From: Prasinococcaceae sp. CCMP 1430 | Taxonomy: Eukaryota > Prasinodermophyta > Palmophyllophyceae > Prasinococcales > Prasinococcaceae | Length of the DNA stretch: 20,393 nt | Direction of reading: 5' to 3' | NCBI GenBank assembly: GCA_013416795.1 | Contig: RQSC01000014.1 | Location: forward strand, 620,380-640,772 | Shown: in pieces, positions 7,988 to 17,300 of the stretch | Position numbering within the stretch: the first letter of the stretch is position 1 | How the letters are laid out: every line of letters starts with the position of its first letter | Translations under genes and position numbers: made by a program | Notes under the pieces: model-generated | Told to the model about the DNA's origin: nothing | The model's database searches: none | Seen by the model: the letters and a program-made list of their open reading frames with translations, nothing else

Positions 7988-8214
7988 CCGCGCGCGGCGT
8001 ACACCCAGCGCCGCGAACCGCGCGCGACGTGCTTGACGATGGCGCCGGGCGTCTCGAGGAGCTTGAGCGCCTGCGTGACCTTCTTGGCGTCGAGCACGAG
8101 AGCGAGCATGCTCAGCTCTCTGTCGCTGAGACCCGCGTCCCCGCCCGCCTCGCGGCGCGCTCGTTGGCGGTGGCGGCGCGCGCTCTCTTCTTCTTGGCGC
8201 GCGCGCGCGGGCAA
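7988..8214 (-). CDS. Coding-like exon fragment of unknown function
   Basis: Read on the minus strand, this stretch gives DRELSMLALVLDAKKVTQAL, then KLLETPGAIVKHV and ARGSRRWVYAARG. About 41 of 43 codons I checked end in G or C, while the plus strand reading over the same bases is near 70 percent, so the minus strand is the likelier coding strand. The first in-frame ATG is at 8109-8107. Upstream, a lysine/arginine-rich peptide with KKKRARAATANERAARR is open in another frame, suggesting a frame change near 8150. Towards lower coordinates it runs into the inverted repeat, with no clear end. It may be a lone exon or a remnant of a divergent gene whose other parts are lost. No family recognised. 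Confidence 0.35.
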
Positions 8215-8232
8215 CGCGCGCGGGTGACCCTA

Positions 8233-8982
8233 ATGGAGGGCGCTTCCAAGGTCACGCTGTACGCCATCGACGGGCGCGGCTACGCCGAGTCCGTGCGGCT
8301 CTGCCTCGCCGCGTGCCGCGTCGCGTACGAGGAGGTCGCCGTGACGACGCGCGCGCAGCTCGACGCGCTGCCGACGCCGCTGCCCAAGCAGCTCCCCTTG
8401 CTCGTCGTCGAGTTTGAAGGCGCGCGCCCCGCCGAGGGCGGCGACGGCAGCTGCAGGCAGGCGGTGCGCGTCGCCAGCGCTCCCGCGATCATTCGCCACC
8501 TCGCTCGCGCGTTTGCCCTGTATGGAGAAAGCGAAGCGGAGGCGGCGCGCATAGACACGCTCAGCGAGGGAGTCGTCACGCTGTGCGCGAAGTTCGTCGC
8601 GCTGCCGTTCTCGAGCGTCCCTTTGCACTCGCTGCACGGAGGAGAGGACTGGGAGGACCCGGTGACCGAGCTGCGCGCGAGATGGTTGGGATTGTACCTG
8701 CCCGCCTTCGAACGGGCACTGCGCGACAACGGCTGCACGGAGGGGTTCGGGTACCTTGTCGGCAAGCACATGAGCTACGCAGACCTCTTGCTGTTAGAGG
8801 TGGAGGAGTACTGCGAGGAGTATTGCCCCGGCGCGCTCGAGGAGTACGTGCTCCTGCGCAGCCACTGGCAGCGCATGCGCGGCAAGCGGCAGCTGCGAGA
8901 GTTTTTCGATGGCACCGACGGGCACCGCCATCCCCCGAGCGGGCGGGAGTTCGTAGCGGCGGTGCGGGAGGTCATGTCGTGA
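8233..8982 (+). CDS. Glutathione S-transferase-like protein (sigma/alpha-like)
   Basis: A 249-residue protein with the two-domain plan of soluble glutathione transferases. The thioredoxin-like N-domain starts VTLYAIDGRGYAESVRLCL, where Tyr10 takes the place of the catalytic tyrosine and the GRxxAExxRL block is that of sigma-type enzymes. KQLPLLVVEFEG supplies the cis-proline loop. The glutathione-glutamyl Ser is probably in VASAPAIIRHLARAFALYG. The helical C-domain includes GYLVGKHMSYADLLLLEVEE with the usual Ser-x-x-Asp cap, and ends ALEEYVLLRSHWQRMRG and a short tail. About 13 extra residues (ARPAEGGDGSCRQ) sit between the cis-proline strand and the serine. ATG 8233 begins the homology; an in-frame extension upstream to 7972 has poor codon use and is antisense to another coding-like stretch. 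It likely conjugates or isomerises substrates with glutathione in the cytosol; the substrate is unknown. Confidence 0.85.
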   Translation: MEGASKVTLYAIDGRGYAESVRLCLAACRVAYEEVAVTTRAQLDALPTPLPKQLPLLVVEFEGARPAEGGDGSCRQAVRVASAPAIIRHLARAFALYGESEAEAARIDTLSEGVVTLCAKFVALPFSSVPLHSLHGGEDWEDPVTELRARWLGLYLPAFERALRDNGCTEGFGYLVGKHMSYADLLLLEVEEYCEEYCPGALEEYVLLRSHWQRMRGKRQLREFFDGTDGHRHPPSGREFVAAVREVMS

Positions 8983-9148
8983 GAGCTGCGTGCGCCCATG
9001 CGCCAGCGCGCGAGTGGCGCGCTCATCTGTATATGTGTATTTTTACGGCCGTGCGTACGTATGTCGACGTCGGCGATGACAAATAAGTGTACAGGGCAGC
9101 GCTGCGGCGGCAGACGCGGAGAGCGAGGCGTGCAGAAGTAGGAGCCCT

Positions 9149-9846
9149 CTACTGAGCCTTGACTTCCTCCCATTTCGAGGGCGCGTCGATCGCACCCATG
9201 CAGCACAGACCGCAACAGAGGATGGTCAGCAGCATGAACGCGATCACCAGCCCCATAAAGAAGTACACCTGAGTGTAGCAGAGCGAGCCCTTCGCGCAGC
9301 TGGCCTTTGCCTGGGGCGGAGGCGGAGGCGGTGGCGACGCCTGCAGCAGCATGCGCGCGGCACCACTGCGGCACACCCGGCGAGGGGGTCGCGTCAGCAA
9401 TCCGATGGCGACGGGGCACTTCGGCCAGGCGCGAGCGTGTGGCGTGACCCTGTGCGTTCGTGCGCCGACGCGACTCACCTTTCAGCATCCCACAGTGCGC
9501 CGTCTTGCACGAAGACGGCCGCCACGTCGGCGTCTGCCGCCTCGGCTATCGCCAGCAAGCGCTCCATCACCTCGTCGTCGGCGCCACACACAATGAGCGT
9601 GCCTTCACCCCCCGCGGCAATCGCATCAGCGGCGGCCGCCGTGCGAGCCACGCCGGCACCCGCGGCGACGGCAGCGGCCTCGCAAGGCGACGCCACTGCC
9701 TCGGCGCCCAGCGCAATCGTATCACTCCCGGCGACGTAGACAGAGAAGGGCGCGGAGGGTCCCATCTCGCCCACGGCCACGACTGCAGCGATCCCGCCAT
9801 CAGTCTGCGTTCCGACGCACAGATTACACGCCAGGCCCGCACGCAT
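9149..9846 (-). CDS. Single-pass membrane protein of unknown function, two exons
   Basis: Exons 9846-9479 and 9365-9149 join at GAAAG|GTGAGTC ... GTGCCGCAG|TGG to give 194 residues ending in TAG. Exon 1 is rich in Ala, Gly and Val and reads like a small-residue globular domain, including GEGTLIVCGADDEVMERLLA. Exon 2 encodes seven prolines, then CAKGSLCYTQ, a hydrophobic segment at about residues 155-172 (one membrane span), a cysteine cluster CCGLCC (173-178) and a short charged tail PSKWEEVKAQ. The cysteines beside the span could be acylated. ATG 9846 is the first in this frame after a stop at 9879-9877, but a coding-like stretch upstream in another frame (9905-10010) may be an earlier exon, so the N-terminus is uncertain. 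It converges with the glutathione transferase across 166 bp. No family recognised. Confidence 0.6.
9366..9478 (-). other. Intron of the membrane protein gene
   Basis: On the minus strand the donor GTGAGT starts at 9478 and the acceptor GCCGCAG ends at 9366, 113 nt in all. Splicing removes a TGA that follows directly in exon 1 (AGG TGA) and joins phase 2 to the frame of the membrane-spanning exon. The donor fits the consensus well. Confidence 0.7.
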
Positions 9847-9879
9847 CGTGCGGTGGAGAGGCCGCAGCGCGCGCCGTCA

Positions 9880-10010
9880 GCGTCGCAGGCGCGGACACTG
9901 TTAGGGTTGGCACTGATGCCCACACAGTCTATCGACCGCATCGCCGCATCGTATCGCACCGCGCGGCGCAGGAGCGCCGGCACGCGCGCGCCGACGTAGC
10001 GAGTGCGCTT
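9880..10010 (-). CDS. Possible upstream exon of the membrane protein gene
   Basis: In a different frame from exon 1, the minus strand reads RYVGARVPALLRRAVRYDAA, then MRSIDCVGISANPNSVRACD and ADGARCGLSTARC, with mostly G/C-ending codons. To join it to the next exon needs an intron or a one-base correction; one option is a very short segment from GTGCGGGCC to ACGCAG (46 nt) in phase 0. Its 5' end is not defined. Confidence 0.3.
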
Positions 10011-10833
10011 GGCCGCAGATCGAGGCGAGCGCGCGCCGTTCCTCGCAGCACACGCTTGCGCTCATCGCCCCCTCGCCGGGGGGGCATTTTTTGGGTCCAG
10101 GCCTCACTCAAAACACGGCTCGCGCCCCTCGCGCTCTGCGCACGTACCACGAAGTGGGCGGCGAGCGACGAGCTCGCTGCGCGCACCCTCCGCTGTATGG
10201 CGCCATCATCCGCAGGAAATCCTCCGCCCACGCCCACCACCCACAGCGCCGCGCCCGCGCCCGGCCTCGGCGAACGCGCCCGCATCGCCCGNAACATCCG
10301 CGAGGGGAAACTCGGGCGGCGTGCCCGTCGCCCGATGCGCCGGTTCCCCGTGCGCGCGGCACGCACCCGCCGCGCCCGCCCCCGCGCGAGCGCGCGTGCG
10401 TGTGCGTGCGTGTGCGTGCGTGTGCGTGTGCGTGTGTGTGCGGGTGTGCGTGCGATCGTGTGCGTGCACCCGTGTGCATGCGCGCGCGCGCGCCTGTGTG
10501 TATGTGTATGTGTGGGAGGGGGCGCGGCGGTTCCGGCGCGAGCGAGGAGGCCTGCAGGGGTCCGCGGAGCAGAGCGCGCGCGCCGGCCGGCGCGCGCGCA
10601 GCGCGCGCTCCCCCGGGGGGGGGGGTGGAGGCGGGGAGGGGGCGGCAGGCGCGCCCTCTTACGCCGCTCCCTCTCTCGCGCTGCCGCCCGCGCTCCCCGG
10701 CGAGCACGCGCGCCGCACACCCACACCCACCCACCCACCTACCCACCCATCCATCCACCCACGCGTGCTCGCACACACACACAAAGACGCACACACGCAC
10801 ACACACACCACGCACACACACACACCAGCCGCC
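10011..10833 (+). other. Upstream region of the Sfi1-like gene, with GT-rich and CA-rich tracts
   Basis: No gene is certain here. A GT/GC-rich alternating tract runs about 10396-10512 and a CA/CCCA-rich tract about 10711-10827; they are roughly complementary and could pair. An unresolved base is at 10292. The CA-rich tract ends CACACACACCAG just before the start codon, and the GT tract starts GTGCGTGTGCG like the intron at 11317, so 10396-10828 may be an intron in the 5' untranslated region. No TATA-like box was found. Confidence 0.4.
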
Positions 10834-10837
10834 ATGG
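10828..10837 (+). promoter_or_regulatory. Near-ideal start-codon context (GCCGCCATGG)
   Basis: GCCGCC precedes ATG at 10834 and G follows it, the vertebrate-type Kozak optimum. This decides the start of the Sfi1-like gene against the much earlier ATG at 10091, which would translate the simple repeats. Confidence 0.7.
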
Positions 10838-11320
10838 TGGCGGCGTCGTGGGGCAGCGCGAGCGCGGTGCTGGTGGGGAGCGAGGAACAGGCCATCGACG
10901 AGGGCGTCGCCGCGGCGGCGGCGCTGGGGCCCGACTCGTACCAGACGCCTGCGCGCCCCCTTGCCAACCGCTGCCTGGCGCTCAAGAAGGCGCTCGGCGC
11001 GTCGGAGGCGGGGCGCTCGCGCGCGCTCATCGAGCTCGCCGAGGCGCGCGATGTCGCCGAGGCTGCCACGCGCACCGCTGAGGCCGTCGCCGCCGAGGCG
11101 GAGGCGCTCAGGGAGCACGCGCGCCGCGCGGAAGCGCGACACTCCACAGCGGCCCTCGCTGCCAGCAAGGCCGAGGCCACCGAAAGGGCGCTCGCGGAGG
11201 AGCTCGAGGAGGCGCGCGCCGAGTCGGGGGCCGCATGCGCCGCCGCAGCGGAGAAGGAGGCTGTCGCCGCCGAGCTTGAGCTTGCAATGGCCGTGCTCGA
11301 CGCCACCAAGCGAAAGGTGC

Positions 11321-11380
<60 letters not shown>

Positions 11381-14300
11381 ACGCGCGCGCGCGCGCGCGC
11401 GCGTATGCACACACACACATACTTCGAAGCACTTTGCTCTCTCAGTATCGCTGACGCGCACACGCACGCGCACGCACGCGCGCGCACGCACGCGTGCAAA
11501 AAGGCCGCCGACGCGGCGCTGCGGCGAGTGGTCGAGCGCCGCGCCCGCTCCGCGCTGAGCGCATGGTCAGCACACACCGCCGCCTCGGCCCGCCTCAGGC
11601 GTGCCGCCGCGCGCCTCACCGCCCATCGGTGCGCGCGTGTGCTGTCGCGCTGCCTCGCGGCGTGGCGCGTGTGCGCGCTCGAGGGTGCCGCGCTGCACCG
11701 CCTCGCGGGCAGGGCGGTGCTGAGGCGCAGGCAGCGGCTCTTCGGGGCGTGGGCGCGGCGCGCGCGCGAGGCCCGCGCGGCGCGAGCCGACGGCTGGGGG
11801 CACCAACCCGATGTCCTGGTCTTCGCGCACAACGCCGCAGACGACGCGAATAGCTTGTCGGCGGCGCAAACGGGTGCATACGCGCTCGGCGCACACCACA
11901 CACGCCCTTACCTCGGGGTGTGCGGCACCGAGGTGGGCGATGAGGGAGTGGGCGGCAGCGAGCAGTACGCGTACGCGGCACCCGTGCCGCAGTCGCCCGC
12001 GGAGGCGCGCGGGGCGGCGCTGTGGCGCGCGCGCTTTACGATGGGCTCTGTCGACAGGATGGCTTCGAGGAGGCGGCGAGGGCGCGCGCGCGCGTACCTG
12101 CTATCGTGGCACTTGCGAGCCCTGCGGAGTGCGCGGCACGCGGCGCTGCTCAGCAGGGCTGGTAACGCGCGGGCGGCACGCGTCGTGCGCGCGTGGCGTG
12201 CTACAGCACGGACGCTGTCGGCCGCACTCGCCGAGGCGGAGCGCCGACGCAGGCTGCACCGCATCATCGCCTCTCGTGCGGCCCTGTGTGGCTGGCGCGT
12301 CGCAACGGCCGCGTCGCGCGAGCTCAGGGCTAAGGCGCACGAGCTCGATGCTGCGCTCAGCATGGTCTCGTATGCCGGCTTTGCAGCCGCGGATGAGACG
12401 GAGGCCGCGGCTTTTGAGGCGGACGCACACAGGCAGGGCGCGCTGGACGCTTCCGTCCGCTGCCTCGAGAGGCTGCACCGCCGCAGGCGCCTGCGTGCAG
12501 CGATGCGTGCCTGGTGTGACGCGTTCGACGTGCGCGAAGCGGCGCTCCGCAAGGCCGAGGTCATGTACGTCGAGCGAGTGCTGGCCTTCGTCCGGACAGC
12601 GCTGCGGGCTTGGCACGCGCACAGTGCACGAGAGGCGAGAGCTGCGCGCGCCGTTGCGGTGTTCGGGCGGCGCGCGTTTGCACGCCTCGTCTGGAGGCTC
12701 GTGGGCGCGTGGCGGGCCATCGCCGCCAACGGACGCTTCCAGAGGAGGGTGGGCGAGAGCGCGGCGCGCGTGCTCCAGACGCGCGCGCACAGGCGCGCGC
12801 TGCGAGAGTGGCACGAGCTCGCCCGTGGCACCACCGTCATGGCCGAGCGAGCGGACAGGTTAACTTGGCGGCACCTGTGGCGCTGGTGCAGGCAGGTGCT
12901 CGCGGCGTGGCGGGCGACAGTCGCCGAGCGTGTCACAGGCCGCCTTCGCCTCGGAGCCAAAGCGGAGCGAGCAGAGCGGTGGAGGGAGGCGCGAATGCTC
13001 GCACACATGCGCGAGGCACTCCGCGGCTGGCGCGTCAGCGCGGACGTCCGCGGCATCGAACGCCTCACCCTTGCGCAGATCGACGACGAGCGGCGCGTCG
13101 AGCGCGGGAGAGGCGCCCGTGCGCGCTACGCGCGCGATGCGGCAGTCACAGCTGCCTGTGACATGATGGCAGGCGCGCGAAGCAGACGCGCGCGCCGGCG
13201 GGCCTTTGAGGGATGGCATTCCCAATGGCGCCTCGCCGAAGAAAAGGCGAGGGCCCGCCGAGCGCTCGACGCGCTTGCCGAGGACATGGCGGCCACTCGC
13301 TTGTTGCGACTCGCCGCATCCGCGCTTGAGCACTGGCACAGGTGCACGAGTGCCAATGTGGCACTCCGGCAGCAAATTGAGCGCAATGACGCACGGAGAG
13401 AGATGCGACTGCTGTGTTCTGTCCTGTGCGAATGGTACAGACACGTGCGCGCGAACAAGATGGTCTTCGAGTACGGCGCAGCAGCGATGGACGCAAAACA
13501 CGCACGCGAAGCTGCCGTGGCGGCGGCATGCGCGTCAATCGCGCGGCTACAGGGCCGGCGACTCGTGGGCGTGTGTATCACGGCTTGGAAGCAGCGGGTC
13601 CATCTCGAAGCTGAGGCTTTGCGTATGAGCACCATGCAACAGCAAACACTCGCGTGCTTCCGACGGAGGGCCATGCGGTCGTGGTTGCGCCGCATTGTGC
13701 TTTGTTGGCGCATGCACGCGCACAATGGCGCCGCGAGGCGCGCGACGGTGGATCTCACCATACATGTGATCGCAAGGCGACGTCGGGGGAGCACGCTCTC
13801 AGCAGCACTCACAGCTCTGCGCAAGTACACTGCTTACAAACACGGACGGGCGAAGCTGTACCTGCGAGCAGACGCGATGGCGCGCATGAGCCGCCTTGGG
13901 TGGAGCCTCCTGTGTTGGTTGCGGTTTGTGGCGCGGAGGCAGATGCTCCGCGGGTCTCTGGAGGCGCAGGAACAGCCGATGTACACCGACGTCATGGGGC
14001 ACGAGTACACGCTCGATGGCGGCACGGCGACATCGGGGGTGGGGCTCAATGCAGAGGAAAGCAGGCGGTGGGCAGCAGCGACGCTCGAGCAGCGTGGCAG
14101 CCTTCGCATGAGCGCGCACTCGCTTGGGGAACCAAGCCCCGGCGGACGCGCTCCGATGTTGCAAGGCTCTCTCGCGCGCCTCCGCCGGACGGGATACGCT
14201 CATGTGCATTCGCCATCGCGCCGGCCCCGCGGAGCTCCCGCGCTTGCGCCGTCCTCTTCAACGCCACCGCTTGCGAGGCGATTGGAGCTCAGCCCTCGGG

Positions 14301-17300
14301 CGAGCGTTGCCAGCGCTGCCTTTGCCGGGGGCGAGAGCCCGTCGTCGACAGCGCCCTCTCTAGCAGGCCTCGCTGCGGCTGCGACGCCATTCAGCACTCC
14401 AGGCTCAAACTCGAAGATGGGCGTGCGCGCGGCGAAGGACGCGCTGGTGAGGGCCGGACAGACGCCGCCGCAAACGCAGGGCACGCCTCCACAGTTCCAC
14501 GTGCAGCCAATGACGCCGGCCGCGCAGCGTCTCGCTCTCGCGCACGCTGCTCAGATCCACTCACCCGTAGTGCCTGTTGTGCTCCCAGGCGCGCTGCCTG
14601 CGAGCGCGCCTAAATACGGCGTCTTCGTGGATGTGGCTGTCGCAGAGTTTGCGTCGGCTATCAGCGTCGTGCAGGAGGGCGCGAGTGCGGTGCGCGCAAT
14701 GGAACGCGCATTCACCGTTTGGAGCTCGCTTGGCCGTGCGCACGTCAGCATGATCAACAAGTGCAAGCGAGTGCTCGAGAGGCGCACACGGGCTCGGCTG
14801 TTGAGCCAGTGCTTCGGCAGTTGGCGCTCGGCGGTGTGGATGACCGCCAAGCTACGTCTCTATTTCGCGCACAAGACTCACAGACGAGCACGAGCGGCCG
14901 TCGCCGTCTGGCGAGAGGGCACAAGGGCCGCCGCTCTCGTGCGCGTGGCTCTTTCGCGCCACCTGGAGAAGCGGGTGGCGGCGACTCTGGCGTCATTCTT
15001 CAAGGTGTGGCACTGGGCCTCGCACCGTTCATGCACACACCGCATGCTGGTGGACAAGCACGTCGTGCGCACGCAGCTGCGACGCGCCAAGGTGGCGATG
15101 CAGACATGGCGCGACCTGTCGCGAACAAACCGGCAACTGCAGGTGGCTGAAGTCGCCTTCCAGCGCTTCCTCGCTCGCACGCAGCACTCTATGCTGCGCC
15201 GCTGCTTCAGGCAATGGCATGCACACGCGATGGAGGAATTCCGAAAGCAAAGGCTGCTCACGATATTCCAGGACCGTTGGGGCCGCGCGCACCTCGGCCC
15301 CACCGCCCGCTTGCTCGCTCGCACCCTCTCTGCGTGGAAGGCGCAGAGCGCCTACGCTCAGATGATGCGCGCGTCAGCCCTACACCTGATGAAACAGGTG
15401 TGCCGTAGGCTGCTCCTGAGCGCGATGGCTGAGTGGAGAGCGCATACTCTTGCCGCACGCAGACAAGTCTCGGTCGACAGGGCGGCGCGGATGTTTTTGA
15501 AGCGCGCATATCTACGGAAGAGCTCCATGTGCTTTGCGGGCTGGGCAGCGCATACAGCTGCCGCGCGAAGGCGCATGCTTGCGCTCGTGCGGGCGCTGGT
15601 ACGCGTTCGCCGGCTCAATGTGAGCGCAATCTTCAGACGCTGGGCGTCGCTCGCGCTGAGGACGAGAGTCACGCGGACCCTCCTCCGCGGCCACGCGCTG
15701 TCGCACGAGCGCTCCGTCAGGCGGCGCGCCTTCAATGCGTGGGCGCTTCGCGTCTCAAGGAAGGCGCGGTGCGCGCGTGTGCTTGCCAGCCATCTCACGC
15801 GCCGGCTCGCCCTTGTCGCGCGCGGGACATTCGCTTACTGGCACATGCTCACGCAGAGGAACGTCGCGAGACGCGAGCGGGTCAATGCGATGGTAGACAG
15901 GCTAAGGCGAAGGGTAGCGCTCCGCGTGTTGCACGGGTGGTCGCACGTCGTGCACCGCGAAAACCTGGCAAGGGCTGCGGCATCGCGATTCTTCACCAAC
16001 AAACTCAAGGCTGCGATCGCTCGCTGGCGGTGGTCTTCGAAGCAGACGTCAACGGCCCTTCGCTTCGCACTGCGATTGCTGTATCGCACGGTCTCGCTCG
16101 CCCTGCGCGAGTGGCTCAGCATTGCTCGGGTGCGCATGCTCGCCAGTAGGCTCAGCATAGAGCTGTGGCTGCGCAGGGTGCGACTGTCCCTGCGCGCCTG
16201 GGCCCACGCCGCGCAACTCGGCGCAATCGCCTCCCACTTCGCTTCCAAGGTGCAGCACCGCAAGCTTTGGCAGAGCCTGTCCACCTGGCGGGCACTGAGC
16301 CGACGCACGTTGCTCGTGAGGCGCATGGGCGCCACGCACACGCGCGCGCGCGCCAGGCGGGTGCTGCTCATGTGGCGAGGCGTCGTCTCGCGGTACCGAG
16401 GCGCTCGCCAACTCGGCGCCCAGGTTGAGAGGGCACACTTGGGCCGCGTGCTTGCAGAGTGGCGGGGTCTCGCACTCCGCGGTCTCGCGATCTCGGCGAT
16501 GCAGGGCCGCTGGTTTGTGGCTCGCTTGCGCACAGCTCTGGACTGGTGGCGTGTGCGCGCGAGGCGCACCGCAGTCATCCAGGCCGCCTACGCGGCGTGG
16601 CGCTGGGATGAGCCGGGCCGGCTCTTGCGCGCTTGGAGGGGCGTCGCCGCCGCTGAGCGCGAGCACAAGCTCGAGACCATGATGGTCAAGCTGTCGTTGG
16701 CAGAGGGATACTCGAGGACGTTCCATCGCAGGCAAGCTCGCCGCGCACTGCTGGCATGGTACCGCTTAGCACGATACCAGTATCGCCTGGCCGATGGAAT
16801 CGTCGACAGTGCACTGATGTTGCGAGGGCGCACTGTGCTTCGCGCCTGGCATGCCAGCATTGTGCAGAGAGCGCGCGAGGTGGCTGCGACAAGGTGGAGC
16901 ACTCGACGTGCGTGCGCCAGTGTCGTGCGAGCCTGGCGAACATACGCGATGCGAGCAGCACGTGCGCGCGTACGCATGCAAGGGGCTCTCTTGCGGTACG
17001 ACCGCCGCCTGGCGGCACACGTCCTGCGAGGGTGGCGAGCGCATTCGCGCATGGAACGCAGGCTCCGCGATCGCGCAGTCGCGCTGCGACATCGCCATTC
17101 CAGGCGCACTGCGCAGCGCGTTCTGCGACACTGGCGCCACACCGTGCGCCAGCATCAGCGCAGCAGTGCTGCGGCGGGGCGCCGGCTTCGCCAGATGCTG
17201 CTCCGTATCCTGCGTGCGTGGCGCCTCGAGGCTAGCTTGGCCAACGTCCAGCGCAGGCGCGCGGGGCTCGCCGATGTCGCCGCGTCGCAATTTGAGGTCG

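Noticed and set aside
7972-8232. N-terminal extension of the glutathione transferase upstream of ATG 8233
   Set aside because: The transferase fold begins right after 8233, and the extension has poor third-position bias compared with the opposite strand.
10396-10830. GT/CA tracts as a CRISPR-like or tandem array
   Set aside because: There are no regular spacers or fixed-length units; these are ordinary dinucleotide and tetranucleotide microsatellites.
10091-10833. In-frame extension of the Sfi1-like second exon back to an ATG at 10091
   Set aside because: It reads through GT/CA simple repeats and out of frame over the coiled-coil exon 10834-11316, which has better codon use and a near-ideal start context.
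11444-11446. CTCTCAG as the acceptor of intron 1 of the Sfi1-like gene
   Set aside because: It has a better pyrimidine tract, but joined to the donor at 11317 in phase 0 it gives a stop after two codons.
11908-13068. 386-codon and similar minus-strand frames inside the Sfi1-like gene
   Set aside because: They are arginine/serine-rich shadows; the periodic tryptophan repeats are only on the plus strand.
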